Origin: Alphaproteobacteria bacterium
Lineage (GTDB): Bacteria > Pseudomonadota > Alphaproteobacteria > Bin95
Direction of reading: 5' to 3'
Assembly: GCA_022822125.1 (NCBI GenBank)
Contig: JAJECF010000042.1
Span: forward strand, 1 to 15,442
DNA length: 15,442 nt
Within the stretch, counting starts at the first letter, position 1, and every line of letters starts with the position of its first letter. The notes beneath the pieces are model-generated. The model did no database searches. It worked only from the letters and a program-made list of their open reading frames with translations, and was not told the origin of the DNA. Of this stretch, positions 1 through 6,966 are shown piece after piece. A program made the translations under genes and the position numbers.

Positions 1-1
1 C

Positions 2-196
2 ATGCTGCTGCTGCAATTCGGCAATATGGACAAGCAGCTGGCCAAATATAACACCCGGCTCTACGCCGAGCAGGTGGCGCCGCAGCTCCGGGATGTCTGG
101 AGCGAATGGGAGAACCACTGGTGGCCGACGCCGATGGCCGCCGCCGACCGGGCCGCGCCCGACCCCATCGCCTATTCTTCGCTCGCCGCGGAATAG
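2..196 (+). CDS. LLM-class (luciferase-like) flavin monooxygenase, C-terminal fragment
   Basis: Only the last 64 or so codons are in the window; the gene enters from the left edge in this frame and stops at TAG 194-196. The visible tail (GNMDKQLAKYNTRLYAEQV, then a QLRDVWSEW segment) resembles the C-terminal helix of bacterial luciferase-like, FMN/F420-dependent monooxygenases, where an LAKYNTRLFAE-type segment precedes an acidic/aromatic tail. The FMN-binding barrel lies outside the window, so substrate and cofactor cannot be judged. An alpha/beta hydrolase starts 14 bp downstream, and such oxidoreductase/hydrolase pairs are common in alphaproteobacterial catabolic operons. The family call rests on a short stretch. 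Confidence 0.62.
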   Translation: MLLLQFGNMDKQLAKYNTRLYAEQVAPQLRDVWSEWENHWWPTPMAAADRAAPDPIAYSSLAAE

Positions 197-210
197 GGGC
201 CGCTGAAACA

Positions 211-1008
211 ATGGACTCCATTTCCGCCCCGCCCGCCATCGACCATGTGGATGTCAATGGCGCCCCCTGCCGTGTCTGGCGCAAGGGGTCCGGCCTGCCG
301 CTTGCCTTCCTCGCGGGCCATGGCGGCCTGCCGAAATGGCCGGCGTTCCTCGACCGGCTGGCGGAGACGCATGAGGTCATCGTCCCCTCGATACCCGGCT
401 ATCCGGGCGGCCTCGGGCACACGAAGCTCGACAGTCAGCTGGACTGGATACTGGCGGTCCGCGACCTGCTGAACGGCTGCGGGCTCGAAGCGGGCGACAC
501 CCTTCTTGCCGGCTCCGGCCCCGGCGCATCCTTCGCGCTGGAGGTCGCCGCACTCTGGCCGCACAAGGTCGGCAGGCTTGCGCTCATCGCGCCATGGGGC
601 CTGTTCGACGAAGCCGAACCGATGACCGACCCCTGGGCCCAGCGCCTGCCGGAGCTGCCGGGCATGCTCTGCGCCGACCCGGAGAACTGGAACGCGCTCA
701 AGGCGGCGCCGGAGGGCGCGAACTCCATCGAATGGCCGATCGAGCAGACGCGCGCGCTGGAGGCGTCGGCGCGGGTCTTCTGGCCGCTCGGCAATAGCGG
801 GCTGGAGCGGCGTCTCGGCCGGGTCCGCGCTCCCGCCTTGCTCCTCTGGGGCGCGGAAGACCGCATCCTGCCGCGCTCTTACGGGGAACGCATTGCGGCC
901 GGCCTCGGAGGTCCGTCCCGGCTGGAGGTGATAGACGGCGCTGGCCATCTCGCGGAACTCGACAGGCCGGCCGAGGTGGCGCAGGCCGTCGAGGCGTTCT
1001 TCGCCTGA
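211..1008 (+). CDS. alpha/beta hydrolase
   Basis: A 265-residue protein with the alpha/beta-hydrolase layout: an oxyanion-loop GHGG at 36-39, a nucleophile elbow AGSGPG with Ser102, an acid in WGAEDRILP (Asp217) and a terminal histidine in GAGHLAELDRP (His246). Length and triad order fit small esterase/C-C hydrolase relatives. The elbow departs from the usual GxSxG: the first glycine is Ala and the last is Pro. ATG 211 is chosen because it lies just after the preceding stop (194-196); an upstream in-frame start at 106 would overlap that gene, and its extra 35 residues are low-complexity Arg/Ala/Pro. The 14-bp spacing implies co-transcription with the monooxygenase, so it may hydrolyse that enzyme's product. 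Substrate unknown. Confidence 0.88.
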   Translation: MDSISAPPAIDHVDVNGAPCRVWRKGSGLPLAFLAGHGGLPKWPAFLDRLAETHEVIVPSIPGYPGGLGHTKLDSQLDWILAVRDLLNGCGLEAGDTLLAGSGPGASFALEVAALWPHKVGRLALIAPWGLFDEAEPMTDPWAQRLPELPGMLCADPENWNALKAAPEGANSIEWPIEQTRALEASARVFWPLGNSGLERRLGRVRAPALLLWGAEDRILPRSYGERIAAGLGGPSRLEVIDGAGHLAELDRPAEVAQAVEAFFA

Positions 1009-1041
1009 AGCGCGGCGTCCGACGGTAGGGAGGGCGCCCGG

Positions 1042-1611
1042 TTGGTCTTCCCGGAACTCCCGAAGCGGGTCTTCGACATCCTCTATGTCGATCCGCCATG
1101 GGACTATAAAGGCCAGCTGCAGCATGCGGGGCCCGGCTCCGGAGATTCGGGCGGCGCGGTCCGCCATTACCCGACCGTCACCCTGCACGACCTGAAGGCG
1201 CTGCCGGTCGAGCGTATTGCGGCGCCGGACTCGCTGCTGTTCCTCTGGGCCACAAATCCGCATCTCGACCAGGCCATCGAACTGGGCAAGGCCTGGGGCT
1301 TCAACTGGGCCACGGTCGCCTTCGTGTGGGACAAGCAAAAGACCAATCCCGGCTTCTATACGCTAAGCCAGTGCGAGCTTTGCCTCGTCTTCAAGCGGGG
1401 CCGGATTCCGCAGCCGCGCGGCGCGCGCAATATCCGCCAGCTCATAAGCGCCGAACGCGGCCTGCACTCCGAAAAGCCGGCGGAAGTCCGACTACGCATC
1501 GAAGCGATGTTCCCCACGCAGTCGAAGATCGAATTATTCTCCCGCGCACACGCGCCGGGCTGGACGGCATGGGGGCTGGAGGCGGACGATCCGCCGACCC
1601 GGGCTCGCTAG
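1042..1611 (+). CDS. MT-A70 family adenine-specific DNA methyltransferase
   Basis: A 189-residue protein with the MT-A70 pattern: DILYVDPPWDY with the catalytic DPPW at 17-20, YPTVTLHDLKALPVERI (43-59), LLFLWATNPHL (65-75), GFNWATVAFVWDK (86-98), CELCLVFKRG (111-120), HSEKPAEVR (142-150) and a closing ELFSRAHAPGWTAWG. This family transfers methyl from SAM to adenine N6; bacterial and phage members modify DNA. No target-recognition domain is visible and the length is that of a stand-alone catalytic unit. The start is TTG at 1042, supported by a GGGAGGG ribosome site at 1028-1034; no in-frame ATG is available before the DPPW motif. A GmrSD-like nuclease follows 132 bp downstream on the same strand, so it may provide self-modification. 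It could instead be an orphan epigenetic methylase or a phage remnant. Confidence 0.9.
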   Translation: MVFPELPKRVFDILYVDPPWDYKGQLQHAGPGSGDSGGAVRHYPTVTLHDLKALPVERIAAPDSLLFLWATNPHLDQAIELGKAWGFNWATVAFVWDKQKTNPGFYTLSQCELCLVFKRGRIPQPRGARNIRQLISAERGLHSEKPAEVRLRIEAMFPTQSKIELFSRAHAPGWTAWGLEADDPPTRAR

Positions 1612-1616
1612 CTTTC

Positions 1617-1644
1617 GGAGGCTTTGCGAAGGAGGCTTTGCGAA
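1617..1644 (+). repeat. 14-bp perfect tandem duplication between methylase and nuclease genes
   Basis: The unit GGAGGCTTTGCGAA occurs twice head to tail with no mismatch, starting 5 bp after the methyltransferase stop. It lies in the 132-bp gap before the DUF262 gene. It may be simple slippage or a binding site; nothing in the sequence decides this. Confidence 0.8.
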
Positions 1645-1743
1645 GCTTGCCGCAATCGGCCGGCCCGCCTACTGTAATTCGGGTTCCGCACGGTGGACGC
1701 ACCCGGCGGGCTAAAGCGGCTTTCCCGACAAGTCGGCGGGCTG

Positions 1744-3456
1744 ATGGCTACGAATTTCAACACCAGCAACAGCAGTTGGCGCCAGTTGATGGGGAACGGC
1801 CTGCTCTACCGGGTGCCGCCGTTCCAGCGCGACTACAGCTGGGGCGAAGAGGAATGGGACGATCTTTGGCACGATATTCACGAGGTGATGCGCCCGGAAG
1901 GGGAGCCTGCGCACTATATGGGCTATCTCGTTCTGCAATCGGAGGACGGCAAGCGGTTCGACATCATCGATGGGCAACAGCGCCTGACGACCTTGAGCAT
2001 CCTCGTGCTGTCGGCCTTGCGGCAATTGCAGACGCTGCTGGACAAAGGGCAGGACACTGAAAACACCCGCAAGAGGCTGGAAAGCTTACGGCAGGGCTAT
2101 ATCGGCTACCTCGATCCGGTAACGCTGGTTTCGGAACCCAAGCTGAAACTGAACCGGAACAATGACCACTATTTCCAGACCTATCTGGTCCCGCTGAGAA
2201 CGCCGCTACCGAGGCGGGGTTTCAGAAGGTCGGAACACGATATGCGAAAGGCATTCGAGTGGTTCGACCGCCGTTTTCGGGACTATCTTGAGGAAGAGGA
2301 CGACCCCGGTCTGGCAGTGGTGCGACTGATCGATGGAGTAAGCGACAAACTGCTCTTTACCGTCATCACAGTGACGGATGAACTGAACGCCTACCGTGTG
2401 TTCGAAACGCTGAATGCGCGGGGCGTAAGGCTCTCGGCGACCGATCTTTTGAAAAACTACCTGTTCTCGCTTCTGCATCGCCAAGGCGAACATGAGCGTG
2501 AGATCGAGACACTGGAAGGCCGCTGGAACGGAATTGTGGGGAGGCTTGGGGAGGAGAGCTTTCCCGACTTTCTGCGAGTCCACTGGATCAGCCGGAGAAC
2601 GACCGTCCGGTTGTCGGACCTTTTCAAGACCGTCCGCGCCCAGGTCCGGGGCAGGGGGGATGCGTTTTCGCTGTTGCAGGAACTCGAAGCCGATATCGAG
2701 GCCTATCTGGCTCTGACGCAACCGGACGGCTCGGATTGGCCTGTCGAGTGGAAGCAGCATGCCCGGACCCTTCGCATGTTCAGTGTCCGCCAGCCATTCC
2801 CGCTGCTGCTGGCTGCCCGGCGTTCGCTGGGCGATACCGAGTTCGAGAGGCTGCTGCGCAACGTCGTGATTATCTCCTTTCGCTACAATGTCATCGGCGG
2901 CCTTCATGGAAGCGAGCAGGAGCGGATTTACCACGCGGAGGCCCAAAGGATTTCGAGAGGCGAACACTCGTCGATCAAGGAAATCATGGGCAGCTTGCGG
3001 CCGGTCTATCCCGACGACGAGCGGTTCCGGCTGAGTTTCGGCGAGAAGTCCATCGGCGTTGCGCAGACACGGAACAAGCGGGTCGTCCGCTATATTCTGT
3101 TCGGGTTGGAGCGGCAGGCCTCGGGCAATCGCCTTGACTTCGAGGACAGCCGGATAACCTTGGAGCATATCTGTCCGCTGAATCCTGAAGAGGGCTGGGA
3201 CCGGTTCGGCGAAGAAGGCCTGGACGCACAGACATCGCGCCTCGGCAATATGGCGTTGCTGGAAGCCGGCCCGAACCGCGATGCTGGCAATTCCGGCTAC
3301 GAAGCCAAGCGGGCACTGCTCGCAAACAGCCGCTTCCGGACGACCCAGGACATTGCGCGCAAATACGCGGAGTGGACGCCGGAGACGATCGAGGCGCGTC
3401 AGGAGGCTATGGCGAGGAGCGCGGCGGCCGTATGGCGCATCGACTTTCCTGTTTGA
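1744..3456 (+). CDS. GmrSD-like protein, DUF262 + DUF1524 (HNH) fusion
   Basis: A 570-residue protein from ATG 1744. The N-terminus has the DUF262 signature YRVPPFQRDYSW (22-33) with EEWDDLWHDI (36-45), then FDIIDGQQRLTTL (72-84) and FETLNARGVRLSATDLLKNY (220-239), as in the NTP-dependent GmrS half. The C-terminus has DUF1524 marks: LEHICPLNP (473-481, putative HNH His475), SRLGNMALLE (498-507), and Asn511, Asn516 and Lys522 in the NxxxxNxxxxxxK pattern. Fused GmrSD proteins act as modification-dependent (type IV) endonucleases against phage DNA. A GTG at 1693 would add 17 residues, but the conserved domain begins right after the ATG. A/T-ending codons are visibly more frequent than in flanking genes, which suggests transfer. 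Its partner is probably the MT-A70 methylase upstream; activity is inferred. Confidence 0.9.
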   Translation: MATNFNTSNSSWRQLMGNGLLYRVPPFQRDYSWGEEEWDDLWHDIHEVMRPEGEPAHYMGYLVLQSEDGKRFDIIDGQQRLTTLSILVLSALRQLQTLLDKGQDTENTRKRLESLRQGYIGYLDPVTLVSEPKLKLNRNNDHYFQTYLVPLRTPLPRRGFRRSEHDMRKAFEWFDRRFRDYLEEEDDPGLAVVRLIDGVSDKLLFTVITVTDELNAYRVFETLNARGVRLSATDLLKNYLFSLLHRQGEHEREIETLEGRWNGIVGRLGEESFPDFLRVHWISRRTTVRLSDLFKTVRAQVRGRGDAFSLLQELEADIEAYLALTQPDGSDWPVEWKQHARTLRMFSVRQPFPLLLAARRSLGDTEFERLLRNVVIISFRYNVIGGLHGSEQERIYHAEAQRISRGEHSSIKEIMGSLRPVYPDDERFRLSFGEKSIGVAQTRNKRVVRYILFGLERQASGNRLDFEDSRITLEHICPLNPEEGWDRFGEEGLDAQTSRLGNMALLEAGPNRDAGNSGYEAKRALLANSRFRTTQDIARKYAEWTPETIEARQEAMARSAAAVWRIDFPV

Positions 3457-3505
3457 AATCCGTCCGCTGCGACAGCCTCACCGGTTCGAACGGCCTCTGC
3501 GAGCG

Positions 3506-3928
3506 ATGACCGACCGCGACCCGCCGCCTGCCGCGCATCTGCATCACGTGCATCTCTTCGCCGCCGATATCGACGCGGCGGTGGCCTGGTGGCGGGAGAA
3601 GCTCGGGGGCGTCGTCGCCTTCGACGGCGAATTCGGCGGGGCGCGCAATGTGTTCATGGAGGTGGGGCGCGGCCGCCTTCACCTCTACGACCAGCCGCCG
3701 CGCGGCGCGCCGGGCGGGGTCGTGCATCATGTCGGCATCCAGACCGACGACCTGCCTGCGTTGCACCGCCGGCTGACGGCGCTCGGCGTGCCGTTCCGCT
3801 CCGGCATTCGCGAGTTCGGCTCCTGGCGCTACATCATGTGCGAGGCGCCGGACGGCGTGCTGCTGGAGCTGTTCCAGATCGATACGGACGACATGCCGCC
3901 CGCCTTGGCGCGCTACTTCGCCCTCTGA
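3506..3928 (+). CDS. VOC (glyoxalase/bleomycin-resistance) family protein
   Basis: A 140-residue single-domain protein with the vicinal-oxygen-chelate pattern of two beta-alpha-beta-beta-beta modules. Module 1 begins HLHHVHLFAADIDAAVAWW (11-29) and module 2 begins GGVVHHVGIQTDDL (70-83). It ends with APDGVLLELFQ. Probable metal ligands are His14, His74 or His75, and Glu121 in LLELFQ. The family includes glyoxalase I, methylmalonyl-CoA epimerase and dioxygenases; this length fits a homodimeric isomerase or lyase, and the substrate is not readable. ATG 3506 is chosen because the longer frame back to 3281 runs over the DUF262 gene and adds basic low-complexity sequence. It is 49 bp downstream of that gene and convergent with the acyl-CoA dehydrogenase (29-bp gap). 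Confidence 0.85.
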   Translation: MTDRDPPPAAHLHHVHLFAADIDAAVAWWREKLGGVVAFDGEFGGARNVFMEVGRGRLHLYDQPPRGAPGGVVHHVGIQTDDLPALHRRLTALGVPFRSGIREFGSWRYIMCEAPDGVLLELFQIDTDDMPPALARYFAL

Positions 3929-3957
3929 CGCTCCGGCAGCCGCTCGGTCTTCGCTCC

Positions 3958-5124
3958 CTACCGCAGCGAGCTTCCGAAGAGGTCGCGGGCGACGATGTGG
4001 CGCTGGACTTCGTTCGGGCCCTCGCCGATGCGGCGGATGCGCATTTCGCGGTACCAGCGTTCGAACGGCAGGTCCTTGGTGACGCCGTAGCCGCCATGGA
4101 TCTGCATCGCCCGGTCCACCACCCGGCCCGATGCCTCCGTCGCCACGATCTTGGCAAGCGCGGAATCGGTGCGGAAGGGCTCGCCGCGCCGCGCCTTGTC
4201 GGCGGCCGCCAGCGTGATCCAGAGCGCCTGGCGGATGTCGATCTCGTTTTCCACCACCATCCACTGGATGCCCTGGCGATGGGCCAGCTTGTCGCCGAAG
4301 GTCTCCCTGATCTTGGCGTATTCGACGGCCAGCTCCTGCGCCTTGATCGCCACGCCGATGCAGGTGGCGGCATAGGGGATGCGCTGGCGCGACACGCGGT
4401 CATTGGCGATGGCGAAGCCTCCGTTCACCTCGCCCAGCACATTGGCGTGCGGCACACGCATATCCTCGAATTGCAACTCGGTCGCATAGCGCGCCGCGCG
4501 CAGCGTGTGGACGATGCGGCGCACATGGAACCCGGGCGTATTGGTCTCGACGATGAAGCAGGTGACGCCGGCCCGCCCCTTGCCCGGGTCCGTGCGGGCG
4601 AAGACGAGGCCGAAATCCGCCCGGTCCGCGCCCGAGATGAACATCTTGGCGCCATTGATGACCCACTCGTCCCCGTCGCGCACCGCGCGGGTCTGGATGG
4701 CGCGGGCCGGGTCCGAGCCTCCCGACGGCTCCGTCAGGCCGAAGAAGGTCTTCTTCTCGCCGCGCAGCATCGGATGGAGAAAGCGCTGCTTCTGGTCCTC
4801 ATTAGCCTCGAACATCTGCGCGAGGCCGGCGCCGCCGAACACGTTGTAGCAGGGCGCATAGAGGCCGGCCCGGTGCTGCGACATCTCGATGGCGAGCAGC
4901 GTGCGGGTCACGATATCCACATCCGGACCGCCGAATTCGGGGGGAATGTCGAGGCCGTAGAGGCCCATCTCCGCCACCCGGCCCGCGAGCCGCTCATGGT
5001 CCTCCGGCGGCAGGCTGTCGGCGTCGGGATCGAGACCGTCCTCCAGCGGCACGACCTCCTCGCGCACGAACCGGCGCACCTGGTCCACAATCAGTTTCTG
5101 TTCGTCGGTAAGGGACAGGTCCAT
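3958..5124 (-). CDS. acyl-CoA dehydrogenase
   Basis: A 388-residue flavoprotein with a standard ACAD layout: an N-terminal helical domain from LTDEQKLIVDQVRRFVREEV, a middle beta domain with FGLTEPSGGSDPA (128-140) and WVINGAKMFISGADRAD (154-170), and a C-terminal helical domain with RETFGDKL (273-280) and QIHGGYGVTK (341-350). The catalytic base is probably Glu368 in RRIGEGPNEVQR, at the place of Glu376 in the medium-chain enzyme. It would make the alpha,beta double bond in an acyl-CoA using FAD and pass electrons to ETF. The start is the ATG before DLSLTDEQ; the frame runs 38 codons further upstream but over the neighbouring gene. It is the last gene of a minus-strand operon with the crotonase. 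Chain-length preference cannot be read. Confidence 0.95.
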   Translation of the reverse strand: MDLSLTDEQKLIVDQVRRFVREEVVPLEDGLDPDADSLPPEDHERLAGRVAEMGLYGLDIPPEFGGPDVDIVTRTLLAIEMSQHRAGLYAPCYNVFGGAGLAQMFEANEDQKQRFLHPMLRGEKKTFFGLTEPSGGSDPARAIQTRAVRDGDEWVINGAKMFISGADRADFGLVFARTDPGKGRAGVTCFIVETNTPGFHVRRIVHTLRAARYATELQFEDMRVPHANVLGEVNGGFAIANDRVSRQRIPYAATCIGVAIKAQELAVEYAKIRETFGDKLAHRQGIQWMVVENEIDIRQALWITLAAADKARRGEPFRTDSALAKIVATEASGRVVDRAMQIHGGYGVTKDLPFERWYREMRIRRIGEGPNEVQRHIVARDLFGSSLR

Positions 5125-5170
5125 AAGTCTTGCGCTTTCCCGATTGTGAAAGGTTCCGTTGCGGCGGCGG

Positions 5171-5506
5171 TCAGGCGGGGCTGAGGCGTCCGAGGCCCTC
5201 GCCGTCCTCCGGCGGGTTCCACTCCGGCAGGCGCCCATGGTCGGCGCGATGCGCCATCATCAGCTCCAGCCAGCGCGTGCGCGGCTGGTGGTTGACTTCC
5301 AGGCGGAAGAACAGGCCCTCGCCGCGCTCGGCCAATTCGCGCCCGAGCTCGCCGCGCAGGCCGAACAGCGAGCGGGCATCGACCCTGACAATCGCGCGCA
5401 CCGCCGCCCCGTCGTCGGAGAGCTGATAGACGCCGAGTTGGCCGGAGAGCGCGGCAACAGCCTCCGTATCGAGCGGCCGCCAGGGTTTGTCGAGTCGGAC
5501 GGCCAT
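5171..5506 (-). CDS. small uncharacterised protein between crotonase and acyl-CoA dehydrogenase
   Basis: An 111-residue protein, not confidently recognised. It begins MAVRLDKPWRPLDTEAV, followed by GQLGVYQLSDDGAA (22-35), RSLFGLRGELGRELAERGEG (45-64), FFRLEVNHQPRTRWLELMM (66-84) and an acidic/proline-rich tail. GVYQL then a strand, then an LRGEL helix faintly recall a GIY-YIG-like fold, but the second (YIG) motif reads IVR, so nuclease activity is unlikely. There is no signal peptide or membrane segment. On the minus strand the crotonase TAA is followed directly by this ATG with no spacer, so translation is probably coupled, and the dehydrogenase begins 46 bp after its end. Being embedded in the operon argues that it is a real gene serving the same pathway. 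Confidence 0.75.
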   Translation of the reverse strand: MAVRLDKPWRPLDTEAVAALSGQLGVYQLSDDGAAVRAIVRVDARSLFGLRGELGRELAERGEGLFFRLEVNHQPRTRWLELMMAHRADHGRLPEWNPPEDGEGLGRLSPA

Positions 5507-6262
5507 TTATTCCCCCGTGAAATTCGCCGGGCGCTTTTCCAGCCGCGCTGCGATGCCTTCCTGCGCGTCGCGGGAAAGGCGGGCAGCGCGCAGCATCGGA
5601 AGCAGGTCCTCGTGCGGCGTGGCATCGCGGAAGGCCATCTGCCGCAGCATGACGGCCTTCATCGCTTTCATCGCGAGCGGCGCATTGGCGGCAAGGCGCC
5701 GGGTGACGGCCTCGACCGCCGTTTCCAGCCCGGCGTCGGGGACGACCTTGTGGATCATGCCGAGCGCGTGCATCCGCGCCGCCGGCAGCGGGTCGCCCAG
5801 CAGCAGCATCTCGCGCGCGGCGACAGGGCCGCCGGTCTCCACGATCTTCTTGGCGAGGAACCAGGTCGGCACCAGCCCGATCTGCGCGAGCGACATGCCG
5901 AACCGCGCGCTCTCGGCCGCTACGACGAGGTCGCAATGCAGCGCAAGCTCGTTGCCGCCGGCGATCGCATCGCCATGGACGACCGCCACGACCGGCAGGG
6001 GATAATGCTGCACCGCGTCCAGAACCGCCTCTATCGGGCTCTCGGTGTCGAGCGTGCCGGCCCGTTCGCGCAGGTCCATGCCGGCGCAGAACACCGGCCC
6101 CTCGGCGCGGATCACGGTCAGCCGCTCGTCTCTGTCCGGCTCGATACGGAACGCATCGAGCAGGGCGTCGAGCATCTCGCGGTTGAGGGCGTTGCGCTTT
6201 TCCGGTCGGTTCAGGCGCACGGTGCGCACCGGGCCGTTGCGTTCGATCGGGACAATCGTCAT
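5507..6262 (-). CDS. enoyl-CoA hydratase/isomerase (crotonase) family protein
   Basis: A 251-residue crotonase-fold protein. It shows LNRPEKRNALNREM (17-30), an oxyanion-hole segment FCAGMDL (58-64) and AGGNELALHCDLVVAAESARFG (101-122). Glu105 in GGNELA aligns with Glu144 of rat enoyl-CoA hydratase, but the Glu164 position (FGQPE in the classical enzyme) reads FGMSL, with Leu125 in its place. It therefore probably does not perform standard syn-hydration; isomerase, hydrolase, lyase or retro-Claisen activity on a CoA ester is possible. The minus-strand start has GAGGA a few bases upstream. It is first in the operon and divergent from a thioesterase. Family call is secure; reaction unknown. Confidence 0.92.
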   Translation of the reverse strand: MTIVPIERNGPVRTVRLNRPEKRNALNREMLDALLDAFRIEPDRDERLTVIRAEGPVFCAGMDLRERAGTLDTESPIEAVLDAVQHYPLPVVAVVHGDAIAGGNELALHCDLVVAAESARFGMSLAQIGLVPTWFLAKKIVETGGPVAAREMLLLGDPLPAARMHALGMIHKVVPDAGLETAVEAVTRRLAANAPLAMKAMKAVMLRQMAFRDATPHEDLLPMLRAARLSRDAQEGIAARLEKRPANFTGE

Positions 6263-6360
6263 CGATTCCTCAAACTGTCATTTTTTCCCCGCGAAAGTCT
6301 TGCACGGGCGCGCGCATTGTCCAACCATGCCCGTCTTGGCTACAGAGTCAGGGACATGGC
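6263..6360. promoter_or_regulatory. 98-bp divergent promoter region, crotonase operon / thioesterase
   Basis: This is the only space between two divergent genes, so it should hold both promoters. On the plus strand TTGTCC (6318-6323) and TACAGA (6341-6346) are 17 bp apart, a weak match to -35/-10 boxes, but this would leave only a few bases of leader before ATG 6361. A short T/A-rich run is at about 6280-6290. No convincing operator palindrome was seen. Confidence 0.35.
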
Positions 6361-6777
6361 ATGAAACCTTCGCTTGCGCCCGACCTGAAAAGCGTCCGCC
6401 GTTTCGATGTCACGGTGGACCAGACCATCGATTTCATGGGCGAGGATCTGCGCGTCTTCGCCACCACATTCATGCTGGCGCGGATCGAGCAGACCTGCCG
6501 CGAACTGGTGCTCTCCCATCTCGACGAGGGCGAGGACTCCGTCGGCGCGCGGGTGGAGATCGACCATCTCGGGCCGACGCTTGCGGGCATGTGGGTCGAG
6601 GTCAACGCCCGCATCCTGTCCCTGGACGGGCAGCGCGTCGAAATGGCGGCCGACATCTGCGACGCGCTCGGCAAGGTCGGCCGCGCCCGCCACACCCGTT
6701 TCGTCATCGACAAGACGCGCCAGCGCGAGCGCCTCGCCGCCCGGCGGGCAAAGGCCGAGGCCGCCGGCGCGCTTTAG
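6361..6777 (+). CDS. hotdog-fold acyl-CoA thioesterase, FlK-like
   Basis: A 138-residue single-hotdog protein. The segment FATTFMLARIEQTC (33-46) carries Thr35 and Glu43, and VGARVEIDHLGPT (61-73) carries His69. The spacing Thr-8-Glu-26-His is that of the Thr42/Glu50/His76 triad of Streptomyces FlK fluoroacetyl-CoA thioesterase. The later GKVGRARHTRFVID strand is also typical of that group. It should hydrolyse an acyl-CoA to free acid and CoA in the cytosol; most FlK relatives are general or detoxifying thioesterases, so fluoroacetate is not implied. CAGGGA precedes ATG 6361 by a few bases. Its position opposite the crotonase/dehydrogenase operon suggests a common substrate family. The C-terminus is a basic Arg/Ala helix. 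Confidence 0.85.
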   Translation: MKPSLAPDLKSVRRFDVTVDQTIDFMGEDLRVFATTFMLARIEQTCRELVLSHLDEGEDSVGARVEIDHLGPTLAGMWVEVNARILSLDGQRVEMAADICDALGKVGRARHTRFVIDKTRQRERLAARRAKAEAAGAL

Positions 6778-6898
6778 GCGGAACCGGTTCCTGGCGGGCC
6801 GCATTCCGGCCTCGCGCCTGCCGCCGGGAAGGGAACAATTGCAGAATATGTCATGGGATGTCATGTTGCGGTCTCCGCTCCATCGGTTCGCGGGGCCT

Positions 6899-6936
6899 CC
6901 TTCGATACGCGGCTGACGCCGCTACTCAGGATGAGG
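6899..6936 (+). repeat. palindromic repeat arm (REP-like), copy 1
   Basis: This unit starts CCTTCGATACGC and ends GCTACTCAGGATGAGG (6921-6936). The same 16-mer recurs exactly at 7273-7288 and 8747-8762, and its exact complement occurs at 7136-7151 and 7178-7193. Such units resemble the dispersed extragenic palindromes of many alphaproteobacterial genomes. This copy lacks an adjacent partner arm of good quality. Confidence 0.8.
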
Positions 6937-6966
6937 AGAACTGCGGCGACGCCGGCAGCCACTCCC

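Noticed and set aside
172..1338. 388-codon minus-strand frame
   Set aside because: It is antisense to the hydrolase and methylase genes; long open frames opposite GC-rich genes are expected.
1693..1743. GTG start for the DUF262 protein
   Set aside because: The extra 17 residues precede the conserved domain and have no ribosome site; ATG 1744 gives the usual N-terminus.
3589..5184. 531-codon plus-strand open frame
   Set aside because: It lies across the VOC gene and antisense to the acyl-CoA dehydrogenase, both with clear motifs; its translation shows no family pattern.
5171..5506. Active GIY-YIG nuclease
   Set aside because: Only GVY is recognisable; the YIG half and a clear catalytic Arg/Glu pattern are missing.
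6780..6791. Palindrome GGAACCGGTTCC as terminator of the thioesterase gene
   Set aside because: It has no loop and no following T-run, so it cannot form an intrinsic terminator hairpin.
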